Part shown: positions 6,775 through 15,789 of the stretch, one piece after another
How the letters are laid out: each line of letters begins with the position of its first letter
Position numbering within the stretch: the stretch's first letter is position 1
Assembly (NCBI GenBank): GCA_965242735.1
Contig: OZ251497.1
Span: 1,736,001-1,800,000 of the forward strand
DNA: 64,000 bases
From: G958295645 sp965242735
GTDB lineage: Bacteria > Gemmatimonadota > Gemmatimonadetes > Longimicrobiales > Gaopeijiaceae
Direction of reading: 5' to 3'
Translations under genes and position numbers: made by a program
The notes under the pieces: model-generated
Told to the model about the DNA's origin: nothing
The model's input: the letters and a program-made list of their open reading frames with translations, nothing else
Databases searched by the model: none

Positions 6775-9225
6775 ATGGACTTCATCCGGGCGAAGATCTC
6801 GCAAGACATCGCAACCGGCAAGTACGGCGGCCGGGTCCGGACGCGGTTTCCGCCCGAGCCCAACGGCTTCCTTCACATCGGCCACGCCAAGGCCATCTGC
6901 CTCAACTTCGGAATCGCCGGGGAGCACGCGGGCGGACGCTGCCACCTGAGGTTCGACGACACGAATCCGGACACCGAGAAGGCCGAGTACGCCGAGGCCA
7001 TGGCGCGCGACATTCGCTGGCTCGGATTCGACTGGGGCGAGCATCTCCATCACGCGTCGGACTACTTCGAGCAGCTGTACGCGCTTGCGCTCCGGCTGGT
7101 GGACAAGGGACGGGCCTACGTGGACGACTCGACCGAGGCCGAGATCCGCAGCGAACGGGGCTCGTTGACCCAGCCGGGCCGCGACAGCGCCTACCGGGAT
7201 CGTCTCCCCGCCGAGAACCGCGACCTCTTCGAGCGCATGCGCGCCGGCGAGTTCGTCGACGGGAGCCGCGTGCTCCGGGCCAAGATCGACATGGCGCATC
7301 CCAACATGGTGATGCGCGATCCGGTGCTCTACCGGATTCGCCACGCCCGCCACTACAGGCGGGGCGACGAATGGCCGATCTATCCGCTGTACGACTTCGC
7401 CCACTGCCTGTCGGACTCGCTGGAGGGCATCACGCACTCGCTCTGCACGCTGGAGTTCGAGAACAACCGCGAGATCTACGACTGGTTGCTGGAGCACGCG
7501 GACGCGCCCCGTCCCCGCCCCGAGCAGACGGAATTCGCGCGGCTGGCGCTGGAGCACGTGGTCACCAGCAAGCGCAAGCTGCGCCCCTTGGTGGACGGGG
7601 GCGCGGTTCGGGGCTGGGACGATCCGCGCATGTTCACGCTGGCCGGGTTGCGGCGGCGCGGCGTCACGCCCGAAGCCATCCGCAAGCTGTGCGAGATGGT
7701 GGGCGTCACCAAGGCCCAGTCGATGGTGGACGTGGGCAAGTTCGAGTTCGCCGTGCGGGACGACTTGGAACGCAAGGCGCCGCGCGCGTTCTGCGTGCTC
7801 GATCCGTTGCGCGTCGTGCTCGCCGGGGCTCCCCGGGGCGACGGCGCGCGCTTCTCCGCTCCTGCGTTTCCCGGCGCGTCCGGGGCGCGCACGACGGAGG
7901 TCCGCAGCTTGACGGTGGGCCGCGAACTCTACATCGACCGCGACGACTTCAGCGAGGATCCGCCGCCGGGATTTCGGCGTCTCGTTCCGGGCGGACGCGT
8001 GCGGCTCAAGTACGCGGGCGTGATTCGTTGCCGGAGCGTGATTCGGGACAGCGCCGGAGACGTGGTGGAGCTGCGCTGCGATTGGGAGGGAGAAAGCGGA
8101 GGTTCGGAGGAAGGGCCGCGGCCGCGCGCCGCGATTCATTGGGTGTCGGCCGCCGACGCGGCGGCCGCCGAGGTCCGGCTCTACGACCGGCTCTTTTCGG
8201 TGCGCGATCCAGGCGCCGCCGAGGATCTGGAATCGGTCCTCTCGCCGGACTCCGAGCGCGTCATGGCCCGCGCCCTCGTGGAGCCCGGCGTCGCAGGCGC
8301 CCGCCCCGGAGCGCGCTACCAGTTCGAGCGCCTCGGCTACTTCGTGGCCGACAGCGAGGACTGCCGGGCGGACCGCCTGGTGTTCAATCGGACGGTCGCC
8401 CTTCGCAGTTCGTGGAAGCCGAAGGGGAACGACGGTCGAAGGGCGCCCGAAGCCGGGCGTTCCTCCGAAGGAGGCCCGGCGGCGGGAGGTCGGCGAGAGG
8501 TGTTGCGCGACGGAGGCGCGGCCACGGGTGGCCGGCGCGAAGTGTTGCGCGACGACGCGGCGGCGGGAGGTCGGCGAGAGGCGTTGCGCGACGGAGGCGC
8601 GGTGGGCGGCCCGCGCCAGGCGTTGCGAGACGGAAGGGCGGCAGGTGGCCAGCGCGAGGTGTTGCGCGGAGGCGCGGCGAGGCGCTTCGAGGAATTGACC
8701 GCGCTCGGCGCCGGCGAAGCCGCGGCCCTCGCCATTGCCAAGAATCCGGCGCTCGACAACTTGTTCCGCGCGGCGCGGGCGCGTTATCCGGAAGGGGGCG
8801 CGTCGCTCGCCGCATGGATCGCCAACGAGGTCTCGCGCTTGGCTGCGCGCGCGGCGGACGGGGCGGCGCGACTCGAGCCGGAAGCCCTCGCGGCGCTGGC
8901 GCGCGCCGTCGACGAGGACGAGTTGTCGCACCGCCAAGGCCGCGTCGTTCTGGAAGCCCTCGTTGCAGGCGGCGGCTCGTACGAGAACGCCCGCAAGCGA
9001 ATGCGCCTTGAAGAAGTCGGCGACCCCGAGGCCGTTGAACCGGTCGCGCGGGCTCTCCTCGCCGAGCATCCGGCCAAGGTCGCCGCCTACCGGAGCGGCC
9101 AGCGCGGGCTGTTGGGCTTCTTCGTCGGGCAGGTCCTCCAGCGAACCGGGGGTGCCGCCGACCCGCGAGCGGCCAGCGCCCTGCTCCGCGCGATGCTCCT
9201 CGACGACGAGGACTCGCCGGACTGA
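6775..9225 (+). CDS. glnS: Glutaminyl-tRNA synthetase with C-terminal YqeY/GatB-like domain and a repeat insertion
   Basis: Class I synthetase of 816 residues counted from the ATG at 6775, chosen because MDFIRAKISQDIATGKYGG is the normal family start. The HIGH motif is HIGHAKA at 34-40, and the KMSKS-type loop is VTSKRKL at about 263-269. The catalytic and anticodon-binding parts run to about residue 565. Residues about 569-635 are five 13-14-residue repeats (GGRREVLRDGGA type) with no counterpart in the enzyme. From about 640 to the end is a YqeY/GatB-tail-like helical domain (AIAKNPALDNLF, GLLGFFVGQVL), the arrangement known from Deinococcus-type GlnRS, where the tail helps tRNA binding. 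It charges tRNA-Gln in the cytoplasm. No strong ribosome site is seen. Confidence 0.95.
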   Translation: MDFIRAKISQDIATGKYGGRVRTRFPPEPNGFLHIGHAKAICLNFGIAGEHAGGRCHLRFDDTNPDTEKAEYAEAMARDIRWLGFDWGEHLHHASDYFEQLYALALRLVDKGRAYVDDSTEAEIRSERGSLTQPGRDSAYRDRLPAENRDLFERMRAGEFVDGSRVLRAKIDMAHPNMVMRDPVLYRIRHARHYRRGDEWPIYPLYDFAHCLSDSLEGITHSLCTLEFENNREIYDWLLEHADAPRPRPEQTEFARLALEHVVTSKRKLRPLVDGGAVRGWDDPRMFTLAGLRRRGVTPEAIRKLCEMVGVTKAQSMVDVGKFEFAVRDDLERKAPRAFCVLDPLRVVLAGAPRGDGARFSAPAFPGASGARTTEVRSLTVGRELYIDRDDFSEDPPPGFRRLVPGGRVRLKYAGVIRCRSVIRDSAGDVVELRCDWEGESGGSEEGPRPRAAIHWVSAADAAAAEVRLYDRLFSVRDPGAAEDLESVLSPDSERVMARALVEPGVAGARPGARYQFERLGYFVADSEDCRADRLVFNRTVALRSSWKPKGNDGRRAPEAGRSSEGGPAAGGRREVLRDGGAATGGRREVLRDDAAAGGRREALRDGGAVGGPRQALRDGRAAGGQREVLRGGAARRFEELTALGAGEAAALAIAKNPALDNLFRAARARYPEGGASLAAWIANEVSRLAARAADGAARLEPEALAALARAVDEDELSHRQGRVVLEALVAGGGSYENARKRMRLEEVGDPEAVEPVARALLAEHPAKVAAYRSGQRGLLGFFVGQVLQRTGGAADPRAASALLRAMLLDDEDSPD
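8480..8682. repeat. Five 39-42-bp tandem repeats inside glnS
   Basis: Units start near 8480, 8522, 8559, 8602 and 8641. Copies 1 and 3 differ at a single base over about 42 bp; the others are more diverged. All lengths are multiples of three, so the reading frame is kept. The encoded unit is Arg/Gly/Ala-rich (GGRREVLRD core) and forms a linker between the synthetase core and the YqeY-like tail. Confidence 0.85.
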
Positions 9226-9259
9226 CGAATGCCGCGGGCCGCGAGCCGCGCGCGGCCGC

Positions 9260-11071
9260 TCAGTACGTGGCCACCGGCTCCATGTACCCGGCCGCCGTGC
9301 CGTCCGAGTCGCGCGGATCCGGCACGCCGACCAGATCGCCCGACGCGGCGTCCACGAAGATGCAGTGCGCGATGCCCTGCCCGCCCCTCCACGCCACCTC
9401 GTGCCCCATCGCGGCCAGCGCCGCTGCGTCTTCCGCCGTCATGAAGTCTTCCTCCAGGACCGCCACGTCGGGCAGCCACTGGTGGTGCATCCGTCTGGAC
9501 GCCACCGCCTGCTCCGGAGTCTGCTGAAAGTCGATGGCGTTGAGCACGATCTGCAGCACGGTGTTGATGATCGTGCGCCCGCCCGGCGACCCGACGACCG
9601 CGACCAGCTCTCCGTCGCGCGCCAAGATGGTCGGCGTCATCGACGACAGCATCCGCTGTTCCGGCCGGGCCAAGTTGGCCTCGGTGCCGATCAGTCCCCG
9701 ATCCGTGGTGAGGCCGGGCCGGGCGTTGAAGTCTCCCATCTCGTTGTTGAGCAGGAAGCCGCCGCCCGGAACGGTGATGTAGGAGCCGTAGCTGCCCTCC
9801 AACGTGTAGGTGACCGCCACCGCCAGCCCGGCGCCGTCCACGACGGAGTAGTGCGTCGTCTCCGAGCTCTCCCGGGCCAGCGCGGCCGCGGCGGCGTCCA
9901 CGTCGGCCGCGTCGGACGGCGTGGCGGCCGCCCCGTCGATCCCTGCGCGCAGCTCCGTCGCGTAGGCCTTGCTCGTGAGCTGCGCCACGGGCACGTCCGC
10001 AAAGTCCGGGTCCGCCAGGAAGGCCGCGCGGTCCCTGAAGGCGCGCCGCATCGCTTCGGCCAAGTGGTGCGCGTAGTCCGGCGTGTTGTGCCCCAGGGAA
10101 GCCAAGTCGTATCCCTCCAGCACGTTCAGCATCTCGACCACCGCCGTGCCGCCGGACGACGGCGGCGGCATGCCGACGACGTCGTAGCCGCGGTACGTGC
10201 CCTGCACGGGCTCGCGTTCCTTCGCCTCGTAGCGGGCCAAGTCCTCTTCGGTGATCCAGCCGTCGCCGGCCCTCATCTCCGCCGCCAGGAGCTGGGCGGT
10301 GACCCCGGCGTAGAAGCCGTCGCGCCCGTCGTCGCGGATGCGCTCCAGCGTGCTCGCCAAGTCGCCCTGGACGAGCGTTTCTCCGGCTTGGTAGGGCTCG
10401 CCGCCCTTCGAGAACTGCGCCAGCGTCGCCGGGTAGTCCTCGAACGCCGGCAACATGCGCTCCAACGAAGCCGCCAGCCGCTCGCGGACCACGAAGCCGT
10501 CGGCCGCCAGATCGACGGCCGGCTGCACGAGATGCCGCCACTCCGCGCTGCCGTGCCGCTCGTGCGCCAGCGCGAAGCCCGCGACGGTTCCGGGCACCCC
10601 CACGGCCAAGTGGCTGCGGTGATGCAGTTCGCTGGAATACTCGCCGGTCTCGTCCACGAACATCTCCGGATGCGCCCTCAGCGGCGCCTTCTCGCGAAAG
10701 TCGAAGGCCGTGACTTCGCCGTCGGGAAAGCGGATCACCATGAAGCCGCCGCCGCCGATGTTCCCCGCCGCCGGGTGCGTGACGGCCAGCGCGAAGCCCA
10801 CGGCCACGGCGGCGTCCACCGCGTTGCCGCCACGGCGCAGCACGTCGGCCCCGGCTTGGCTGGCGTCCGGATACGCCGACACGACCATGCCTCCGTCGAC
10901 GGTCACGACTTCCTGGCCCGACCGCACTTCGGGCAGCATGGGGCGGCGGCGGTCTTCGCAAGCGAGGATCAGGATCGGCGCGACCGCGACGGCGAAGAGG
11001 AACTGCAAGCCCCGGCGAAGGCGCCTTCTTGGGGGGAGCTGTCGGGCGTGTGACACTTGGGTTGTCTCCAT
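9260..11071 (-). CDS. ggt: Gamma-glutamyltransferase (lipoprotein)
   Basis: The product is a self-processing Ntn hydrolase that transfers or hydrolyses gamma-glutamyl groups of glutathione in the periplasm. Counted from the ATG at 11071 (603 residues), a lipoprotein signal ends in LILAC near residue 38. The autoprocessing and nucleophile Thr is about T405 in ETTHYSVVDGAG. The substrate-binding segment GGGGFMV lies in the large subunit and the glycine-rich PGGRTIIN in the small subunit. An earlier in-frame ATG at 11209 overlaps the RND stop (ATGA) and would add a 46-residue Arg-rich leader made largely of the 75-bp duplication. I prefer 11071 because it gives a normal signal peptide. It is probably co-transcribed with the efflux operon upstream. 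Confidence 0.92.
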   Translation of the reverse strand: METTQVSHARQLPPRRRLRRGLQFLFAVAVAPILILACEDRRRPMLPEVRSGQEVVTVDGGMVVSAYPDASQAGADVLRRGGNAVDAAVAVGFALAVTHPAAGNIGGGGFMVIRFPDGEVTAFDFREKAPLRAHPEMFVDETGEYSSELHHRSHLAVGVPGTVAGFALAHERHGSAEWRHLVQPAVDLAADGFVVRERLAASLERMLPAFEDYPATLAQFSKGGEPYQAGETLVQGDLASTLERIRDDGRDGFYAGVTAQLLAAEMRAGDGWITEEDLARYEAKEREPVQGTYRGYDVVGMPPPSSGGTAVVEMLNVLEGYDLASLGHNTPDYAHHLAEAMRRAFRDRAAFLADPDFADVPVAQLTSKAYATELRAGIDGAAATPSDAADVDAAAAALARESSETTHYSVVDGAGLAVAVTYTLEGSYGSYITVPGGGFLLNNEMGDFNARPGLTTDRGLIGTEANLARPEQRMLSSMTPTILARDGELVAVVGSPGGRTIINTVLQIVLNAIDFQQTPEQAVASRRMHHQWLPDVAVLEEDFMTAEDAAALAAMGHEVAWRGGQGIAHCIFVDAASGDLVGVPDPRDSDGTAAGYMEPVATY

Positions 11072-11102
11072 GGAGGAACGGGGGTCGGACACGGCGCGGC
11101 GC

Positions 11103-11252
11103 CGCGAAGGACGGCGAGCGCAAGCCGGCTTCACTCGGCGCGCTGTTCGCGAACGAGCTTCGCGGCGGGCGGAAATCGCAAAGGGCGGCGAGCGCCAGTT
11201 GGGCTTCATTCGGCGGGCTGTTCGCGAACGAATTCAGCGGCGGGCCGAAGCC
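11103..11252. repeat. 75-bp degenerate tandem duplication over the RND stop / ggt start
   Basis: A segment containing ctgttcgcgaacga appears at about 11141 and again at about 11217, with similar flanks. The copies are about 75 bp apart, so possible ggt start codons (ATG at 11209, GTG at 11134) stay in one frame. The copy nearer the RND gene encodes the end of that protein (FVREQPAE); the other lies in the intergenic leader of ggt. Confidence 0.65.
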
Positions 11253-14200
11253 CGGCGACTCCGGCGGCGACGGCCGGCGACGGCGAGGCCGGCACCGCGG
11301 GCAGCCTCGCCCGCCGGACGAAGCTCACCAAGCTGTGAACGAGGCTGTACATGACCGGCACGATGACCAGCGTGAGGAACGTCGCGAAGATGATGCCCAC
11401 GATGACCGCGACCGCCATCGGTCCCCACCACGAGGCCTGCTCGCCCCCCCAGTAGAGCTCCGGGGACAAGCTGGAGAACAGCCCGAAGAAGTCGATGTTG
11501 AGCCCGACGGCCAGCGGCACCAGCCCCAGCGCCGTCGTCAGCGCGGTCAGCAGCACGGGGCGCAGGCGCGTCTTGCCGCCGAGCACGAGCGCATCGTGCA
11601 CGGAGAGTCCGTCGCGGCGGCGAAGCATGTCGATGTAGTCGATCAACACAATCGCGTTGTTGACGACGATGCCCGCCAGCGAAATCACCCCGACCCCCGT
11701 CATGATGATGACGAACGGCATCCGGAAGACCATCAGCCCGATCAGCACGCCGATCGTGGACAGCACCACCGACGACAGGATGATGATCGGCTTGACGACC
11801 GAATTGAACTGGGACACGAGAATCAGCGCGATCAGCATGAGCGCGGCCATGAAGGCCGTCGTCAGGAATTCTTGGGCCTCCTGCTGCTGCTCCTGCTCGC
11901 CCGTGAACCGAAGGCGGTAGCCCGGCGGCAGGCTCTCGGTGAATTCGGCCAGCACGGCCTGGACTTCGGCCACCACGGCGTTGCTGTTGTAGCCCGACGC
12001 CACCTCGGCGCTGATCGTCGCCACGCGGTCCATGTCCTTGCGGTGAATCGATCCGTAGCCTTCGCCGACGACCCAGCGCGCGACGGAGGTCAGCGGGATC
12101 TGCTTGCCGTCGGAGTAGACCGTCAAGCCGCCCAGGGCGGTCAGCTCCCGCCGGTCTTCCTCGCGCAGCCTGACCACGATGTCGTACTCGTCGTTGCCCG
12201 TTCGGTACTTGGCGGCCTCGATGCCGTTGACGGCCGCCCTCACCAGGAACCCCACGGCGTTCGTCGAGAGGCCGTGCAGGCTGGCCGCCTCCCGGTCCAC
12301 CTCGACGTGCAGCTCGGGCCGCGCGTCGTTCATGTTGCTCTCGAGCCCGACCAAGTGCGGGTACGCGGGCGAACGCTCGACGATGCCGATGGCCTCGTCG
12401 GCCAACCCCTTCAACGTCTCCGGGTCTTCGCCCACGATCTCGATGTTGACCGGCGGGCCGCTGGCCGGCCCTTCCTGCGCTTGGTCCACGCGCACGTTCG
12501 CGCCCGCCAGGTCGGCGCCGATGCGCGACTGCATCTCGCTCAGCGTCGCGAAGGCGTCGAAGTCTCGGTCCCGGTAGTCGGCCAGGCTCAGCGTGATGCG
12601 GCCCGCCTCCGGACCGCCGGGGCCGCCGCCCGACATCGGATTGGAGCTTCCTCCGCCGGATCCGACCGTCGTCACCGCCGATTCGACGTCCGCCATTCCG
12701 GCCACCCCGGCCAGCTCGGCCTGCAACCGGGTCGCGTACCCGTTGGTCACCGCCGCCGCGGTTCCCACCGGCGCCTCGATGTCGACGAGCAGGGCCGACG
12801 GCGGAATGTCTTCTGGAAAGTACTCGACGGGCGGCGCGACGCGGGCGTAGACGAATGCCGTCAGCGCCAGCGCTCCGGCCGATCCCGCCAGAACGGTGAC
12901 GCGGTGGCGCAGCGACCACAGGAGACGCCGCTCGTACCACTGCACGAGGCGGGGAAAGCCGCTCGTCATGAACCGCTTGCTGATGCCGGCCAGCACGCGC
13001 CCGTGCAGGAACCACAGTCCGGCCGCCGTGCCGAACAGCAGGACCGCCGTCAGCGGATTGGAGAGCGCGACGAGCAGCGCGGCGACGGCGGCGGCGCCCC
13101 ACAGGAACGCCTTCGTCCGCCTTGTCGGCGACCGCTTCGCCCGCCCCTCGGGACGCAGGAAGATCGAGCACAGCGTGGGGATGAACACCAGCGCCACGAA
13201 GAGCGAGCTGCACAACGTGATGATGAGCGTCATGGGCAGGAACTTCATGAACTCGCCGTCGGTGCCCGGCCAGAAGAGCAGCGGCGCGAACGCGGCGAGC
13301 GTCGTGGCCGTGGCGGCGATCACCGGCGTCGCGACCTCTCCCGTCGCCTTCTTCGCGGCCGTCTTGCGGTCCCATCCCTCCTCGACGAACCGGTAGGCGT
13401 TCTCGACGATCACGATGGCGTTGTCGACCAGCATGCCGAGCGCCAGGATCAGCGAGAACAGGACGACCATGTTCATCGACACGCCGAGGAGCCCCAGCAC
13501 GACGAACGAGACGAGCATCGACGTCGGAATGGAGACGGCCACGAAGATCGACGTGCGGAGTCCCAGCACGAAGTACAGCACGCCGACGATCAGGAGCAGC
13601 CCCGAGACGATGTTGTTCTGCAGGCTCGACACCATCTCGCCGATGTCCTCGGACATGTCGGACGTGATCTGCACGGACGCCGAAGGCGGCATGAGCGGCC
13701 TCATCGCGTCGATCTCGGCCCTCACGGCGACGGCCGTCTCGATGATGTTCTCGCCGGCCCGCTTGATCACGTCGAGCGTGACGACGGGCTCGTCGTCCAG
13801 GCGCGCGTACGTGTTCCGTTCCGCGAATCCGAAATTCACTTCGGCCACGTCGCGCACGTACACGGGACGGCCGCCCGGCGTCTTGATCACCAGGTCGCGG
13901 ATGAGCGACGGATCGTCGAACTCTCCGTCCACGCGAACCAGGTACTTCAAGCCGCCCACGTCGATCGATCCGCCGGGCACGTTGACGTTCTCGGTGCGGA
14001 TCGCGTCCAGCACGTCGTTGAACGAGACGTTGTAGTACTTGAGCTTGGCCAAGTCGACGTCGACCTGGACCTCTCGTTCGAGCCCGCCGCGCAGGTCGGC
14101 CCTCAGCACGGCGGGAATCGACTCGATGCGCTCCTGCAGGTCCTCGCCGATCTCCTTGAGCTTCACGAGCCCGAAGGCGCCGGCCACGTTGACCTGCATG

Positions 14201-14679
14201 ATGGGAGCTTCGCTGAAGGAGATCTCGAAGATCGACGGCTCTTCCGCGTCGACGGGCAGCTCGGGCCGGGCCAAGTCCACCCGCTCGCGGACCTCCTGCA
14301 ACGCCTCCTCCATGCTGATGGACGACTCGAACTCCGCCGTCACCGAGGCATAGCCCTCCACCGACGTGGACGACAGCTCCTTGACGTCGGAGATGCCGTT
14401 GAGCTCCTCTTCGATCTTGAGCGTGACCAAGCTCTCGACGTCTCCGGGCGCCACCCCGGGGTAGATCGTGTTGACGACGATCATCGGGATTTCGATCTCG
14501 GGGAACGACTCCTTGGGAATCGCGCCGTACGACCGGAGGCCGGCGACGGCCAGGAAGAAGAAGAGGACGATCACCGAGGTCGAATGCTCGACCGCCAGGG
14601 ACGTCAGCTTGAATTCCTTGTAGGACCCCTGCTCCGGCCCGCCGTCGCCGGCGCCGGCGCCGGGCGTCTTCGGCGTCAT
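11206..14679 (-). CDS. RND efflux permease (HAE-type)
   Basis: The 1157-residue inner-membrane pump shows the standard AcrB-like plan: a first membrane helix near residues 35-55, two large periplasmic halves, and two sets of six membrane helices. The proton-relay segment is LALGMLVDNAIVIVENAYR (the first Asp of the usual Asp pair is kept, the second is Asn). VNNAIVLIDYID near the C-terminus is the matching second-half motif. It starts four bases after the adaptor gene stop, so TolC, adaptor and permease (17292 to 11206) form one tripartite efflux operon. The substrate is unknown. The C-terminus is within a duplicated DNA segment. Confidence 0.92.
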   Translation of the reverse strand: MTPKTPGAGAGDGGPEQGSYKEFKLTSLAVEHSTSVIVLFFFLAVAGLRSYGAIPKESFPEIEIPMIVVNTIYPGVAPGDVESLVTLKIEEELNGISDVKELSSTSVEGYASVTAEFESSISMEEALQEVRERVDLARPELPVDAEEPSIFEISFSEAPIMQVNVAGAFGLVKLKEIGEDLQERIESIPAVLRADLRGGLEREVQVDVDLAKLKYYNVSFNDVLDAIRTENVNVPGGSIDVGGLKYLVRVDGEFDDPSLIRDLVIKTPGGRPVYVRDVAEVNFGFAERNTYARLDDEPVVTLDVIKRAGENIIETAVAVRAEIDAMRPLMPPSASVQITSDMSEDIGEMVSSLQNNIVSGLLLIVGVLYFVLGLRTSIFVAVSIPTSMLVSFVVLGLLGVSMNMVVLFSLILALGMLVDNAIVIVENAYRFVEEGWDRKTAAKKATGEVATPVIAATATTLAAFAPLLFWPGTDGEFMKFLPMTLIITLCSSLFVALVFIPTLCSIFLRPEGRAKRSPTRRTKAFLWGAAAVAALLVALSNPLTAVLLFGTAAGLWFLHGRVLAGISKRFMTSGFPRLVQWYERRLLWSLRHRVTVLAGSAGALALTAFVYARVAPPVEYFPEDIPPSALLVDIEAPVGTAAAVTNGYATRLQAELAGVAGMADVESAVTTVGSGGGSSNPMSGGGPGGPEAGRITLSLADYRDRDFDAFATLSEMQSRIGADLAGANVRVDQAQEGPASGPPVNIEIVGEDPETLKGLADEAIGIVERSPAYPHLVGLESNMNDARPELHVEVDREAASLHGLSTNAVGFLVRAAVNGIEAAKYRTGNDEYDIVVRLREEDRRELTALGGLTVYSDGKQIPLTSVARWVVGEGYGSIHRKDMDRVATISAEVASGYNSNAVVAEVQAVLAEFTESLPPGYRLRFTGEQEQQQEAQEFLTTAFMAALMLIALILVSQFNSVVKPIIILSSVVLSTIGVLIGLMVFRMPFVIIMTGVGVISLAGIVVNNAIVLIDYIDMLRRRDGLSVHDALVLGGKTRLRPVLLTALTTALGLVPLAVGLNIDFFGLFSSLSPELYWGGEQASWWGPMAVAVIVGIIFATFLTLVIVPVMYSLVHSLVSFVRRARLPAVPASPSPAVAAGVAGLRPAAEFVREQPAE

Positions 14680-14683
14680 CGCG

Positions 14684-15787
14684 CTATTCCCGCGCCCCGG
14701 GGCGCACCGGCGTGCCCACCACGCGCACGCGTTCTCCCGCCGTCAGCCCGTGCTGGCCCACCACCACCACCAGGTCGCCGGGATTCAGGCCCTGGCCGAT
14801 CACGGCGTCGTTGCCCTGCCGGGCCACGATCTCGACCCGGCTCGCCCGGGCCGTGGCTTGGTCGCCGTCGCCGTCCACCACGAACGCGACGTAGCCGTAG
14901 TCCATGGACACCAGAACGTCCTGCGGCACCACGACGGCGTCGGGCAGATGCTCTTGCACGACCGTGACCGACGCCAGCATCTCGGGCTTGATCCGCCGGC
15001 CCGGATTGGCCACGGTCAGCTCCACCGGAAAGGTCCGGTCGTCGGTGTCCACGGTCGCGCCGGCGTACCGGATCGCCGCCTCGACGCGTTCTCCTTCCAG
15101 CACGTCGAACGCGACCGACGCCGTCGCGCCCGGGACGACGTCGAGCGCGAAGCGTTCGGGAACGCCGACCACCACCTTCACGGAGTCCACGCGCACGATG
15201 CGGGCGACCGGCGTGCCGGGGGCGACCATCGTCCCCACTTCGACCATGCGGTCGTCGAGCACTCCGCGGATGGGAGCCGCGATCGTGGTCCGGTCGAGCC
15301 GCTCCTGCAACGCGTCCAGCGTCCCCTGCGTCCGTTCGGCGGCGGCCTTGGCCTCCAAGTAGCTCGCCTCCGAGCCGATGCCGTCCTCTTCGTACAGCCT
15401 CTTGCGCCGCTCCCACATCTCCCGGGCGAAATCGGCGTCCGCGACGGCGGTGCGGACCTGGGCGCGCAAGATGTCGTCGGCCAGCTGGAAGATCGGCTGG
15501 CCGGCGCGCACGCTCGCGCCCTTGTCGCGCAAGACGCTTCGCACGACGCCCGCTTCTTCCGCCGAGACGACGACGTCCTGCAGGGCCTCCACGACGCCGA
15601 CCAACTGAATGGTCAGGTCCAGCGGCCGCGGCTCGACGGGCATGGCCTCGACGTTGACCACGCGAGCGAACGGCGTCTCGGCCGATTCGGGCGGCGTCTC
15701 CGCGCTGCTCCCGCATCCCGCCAGACCGGCGCAAGCCGCCGCCAGCGCAACGCGCGCCGGGATGCGTCCCGCGTCCCTCCTCTCCAT
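14684..15787 (-). CDS. Efflux RND periplasmic adaptor (membrane fusion protein)
   Basis: A lipoprotein signal (ACAGLAGCGS, lipid Cys near residue 22) leads into the adaptor plan: lipoyl half (VVSAEEAGVVRSVLRDKGASV), alpha-helical hairpin at about residues 95-150, second lipoyl half (RTTIAAPIRGVLDD), beta-barrel and membrane-proximal domains. About 367 residues, normal for the family. I use the ATG at 15787 because AAAGGGA lies seven bases before it; the ATG at 15793 is too close to that site. The gene starts two bases after the outer-membrane factor stop. The protein bridges the RND pump and the outer-membrane channel in the periplasm. Confidence 0.92.
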   Translation of the reverse strand: MERRDAGRIPARVALAAACAGLAGCGSSAETPPESAETPFARVVNVEAMPVEPRPLDLTIQLVGVVEALQDVVVSAEEAGVVRSVLRDKGASVRAGQPIFQLADDILRAQVRTAVADADFAREMWERRKRLYEEDGIGSEASYLEAKAAAERTQGTLDALQERLDRTTIAAPIRGVLDDRMVEVGTMVAPGTPVARIVRVDSVKVVVGVPERFALDVVPGATASVAFDVLEGERVEAAIRYAGATVDTDDRTFPVELTVANPGRRIKPEMLASVTVVQEHLPDAVVVPQDVLVSMDYGYVAFVVDGDGDQATARASRVEIVARQGNDAVIGQGLNPGDLVVVVGQHGLTAGERVRVVGTPVRPGARE

Positions 15788-15789
15788 TG

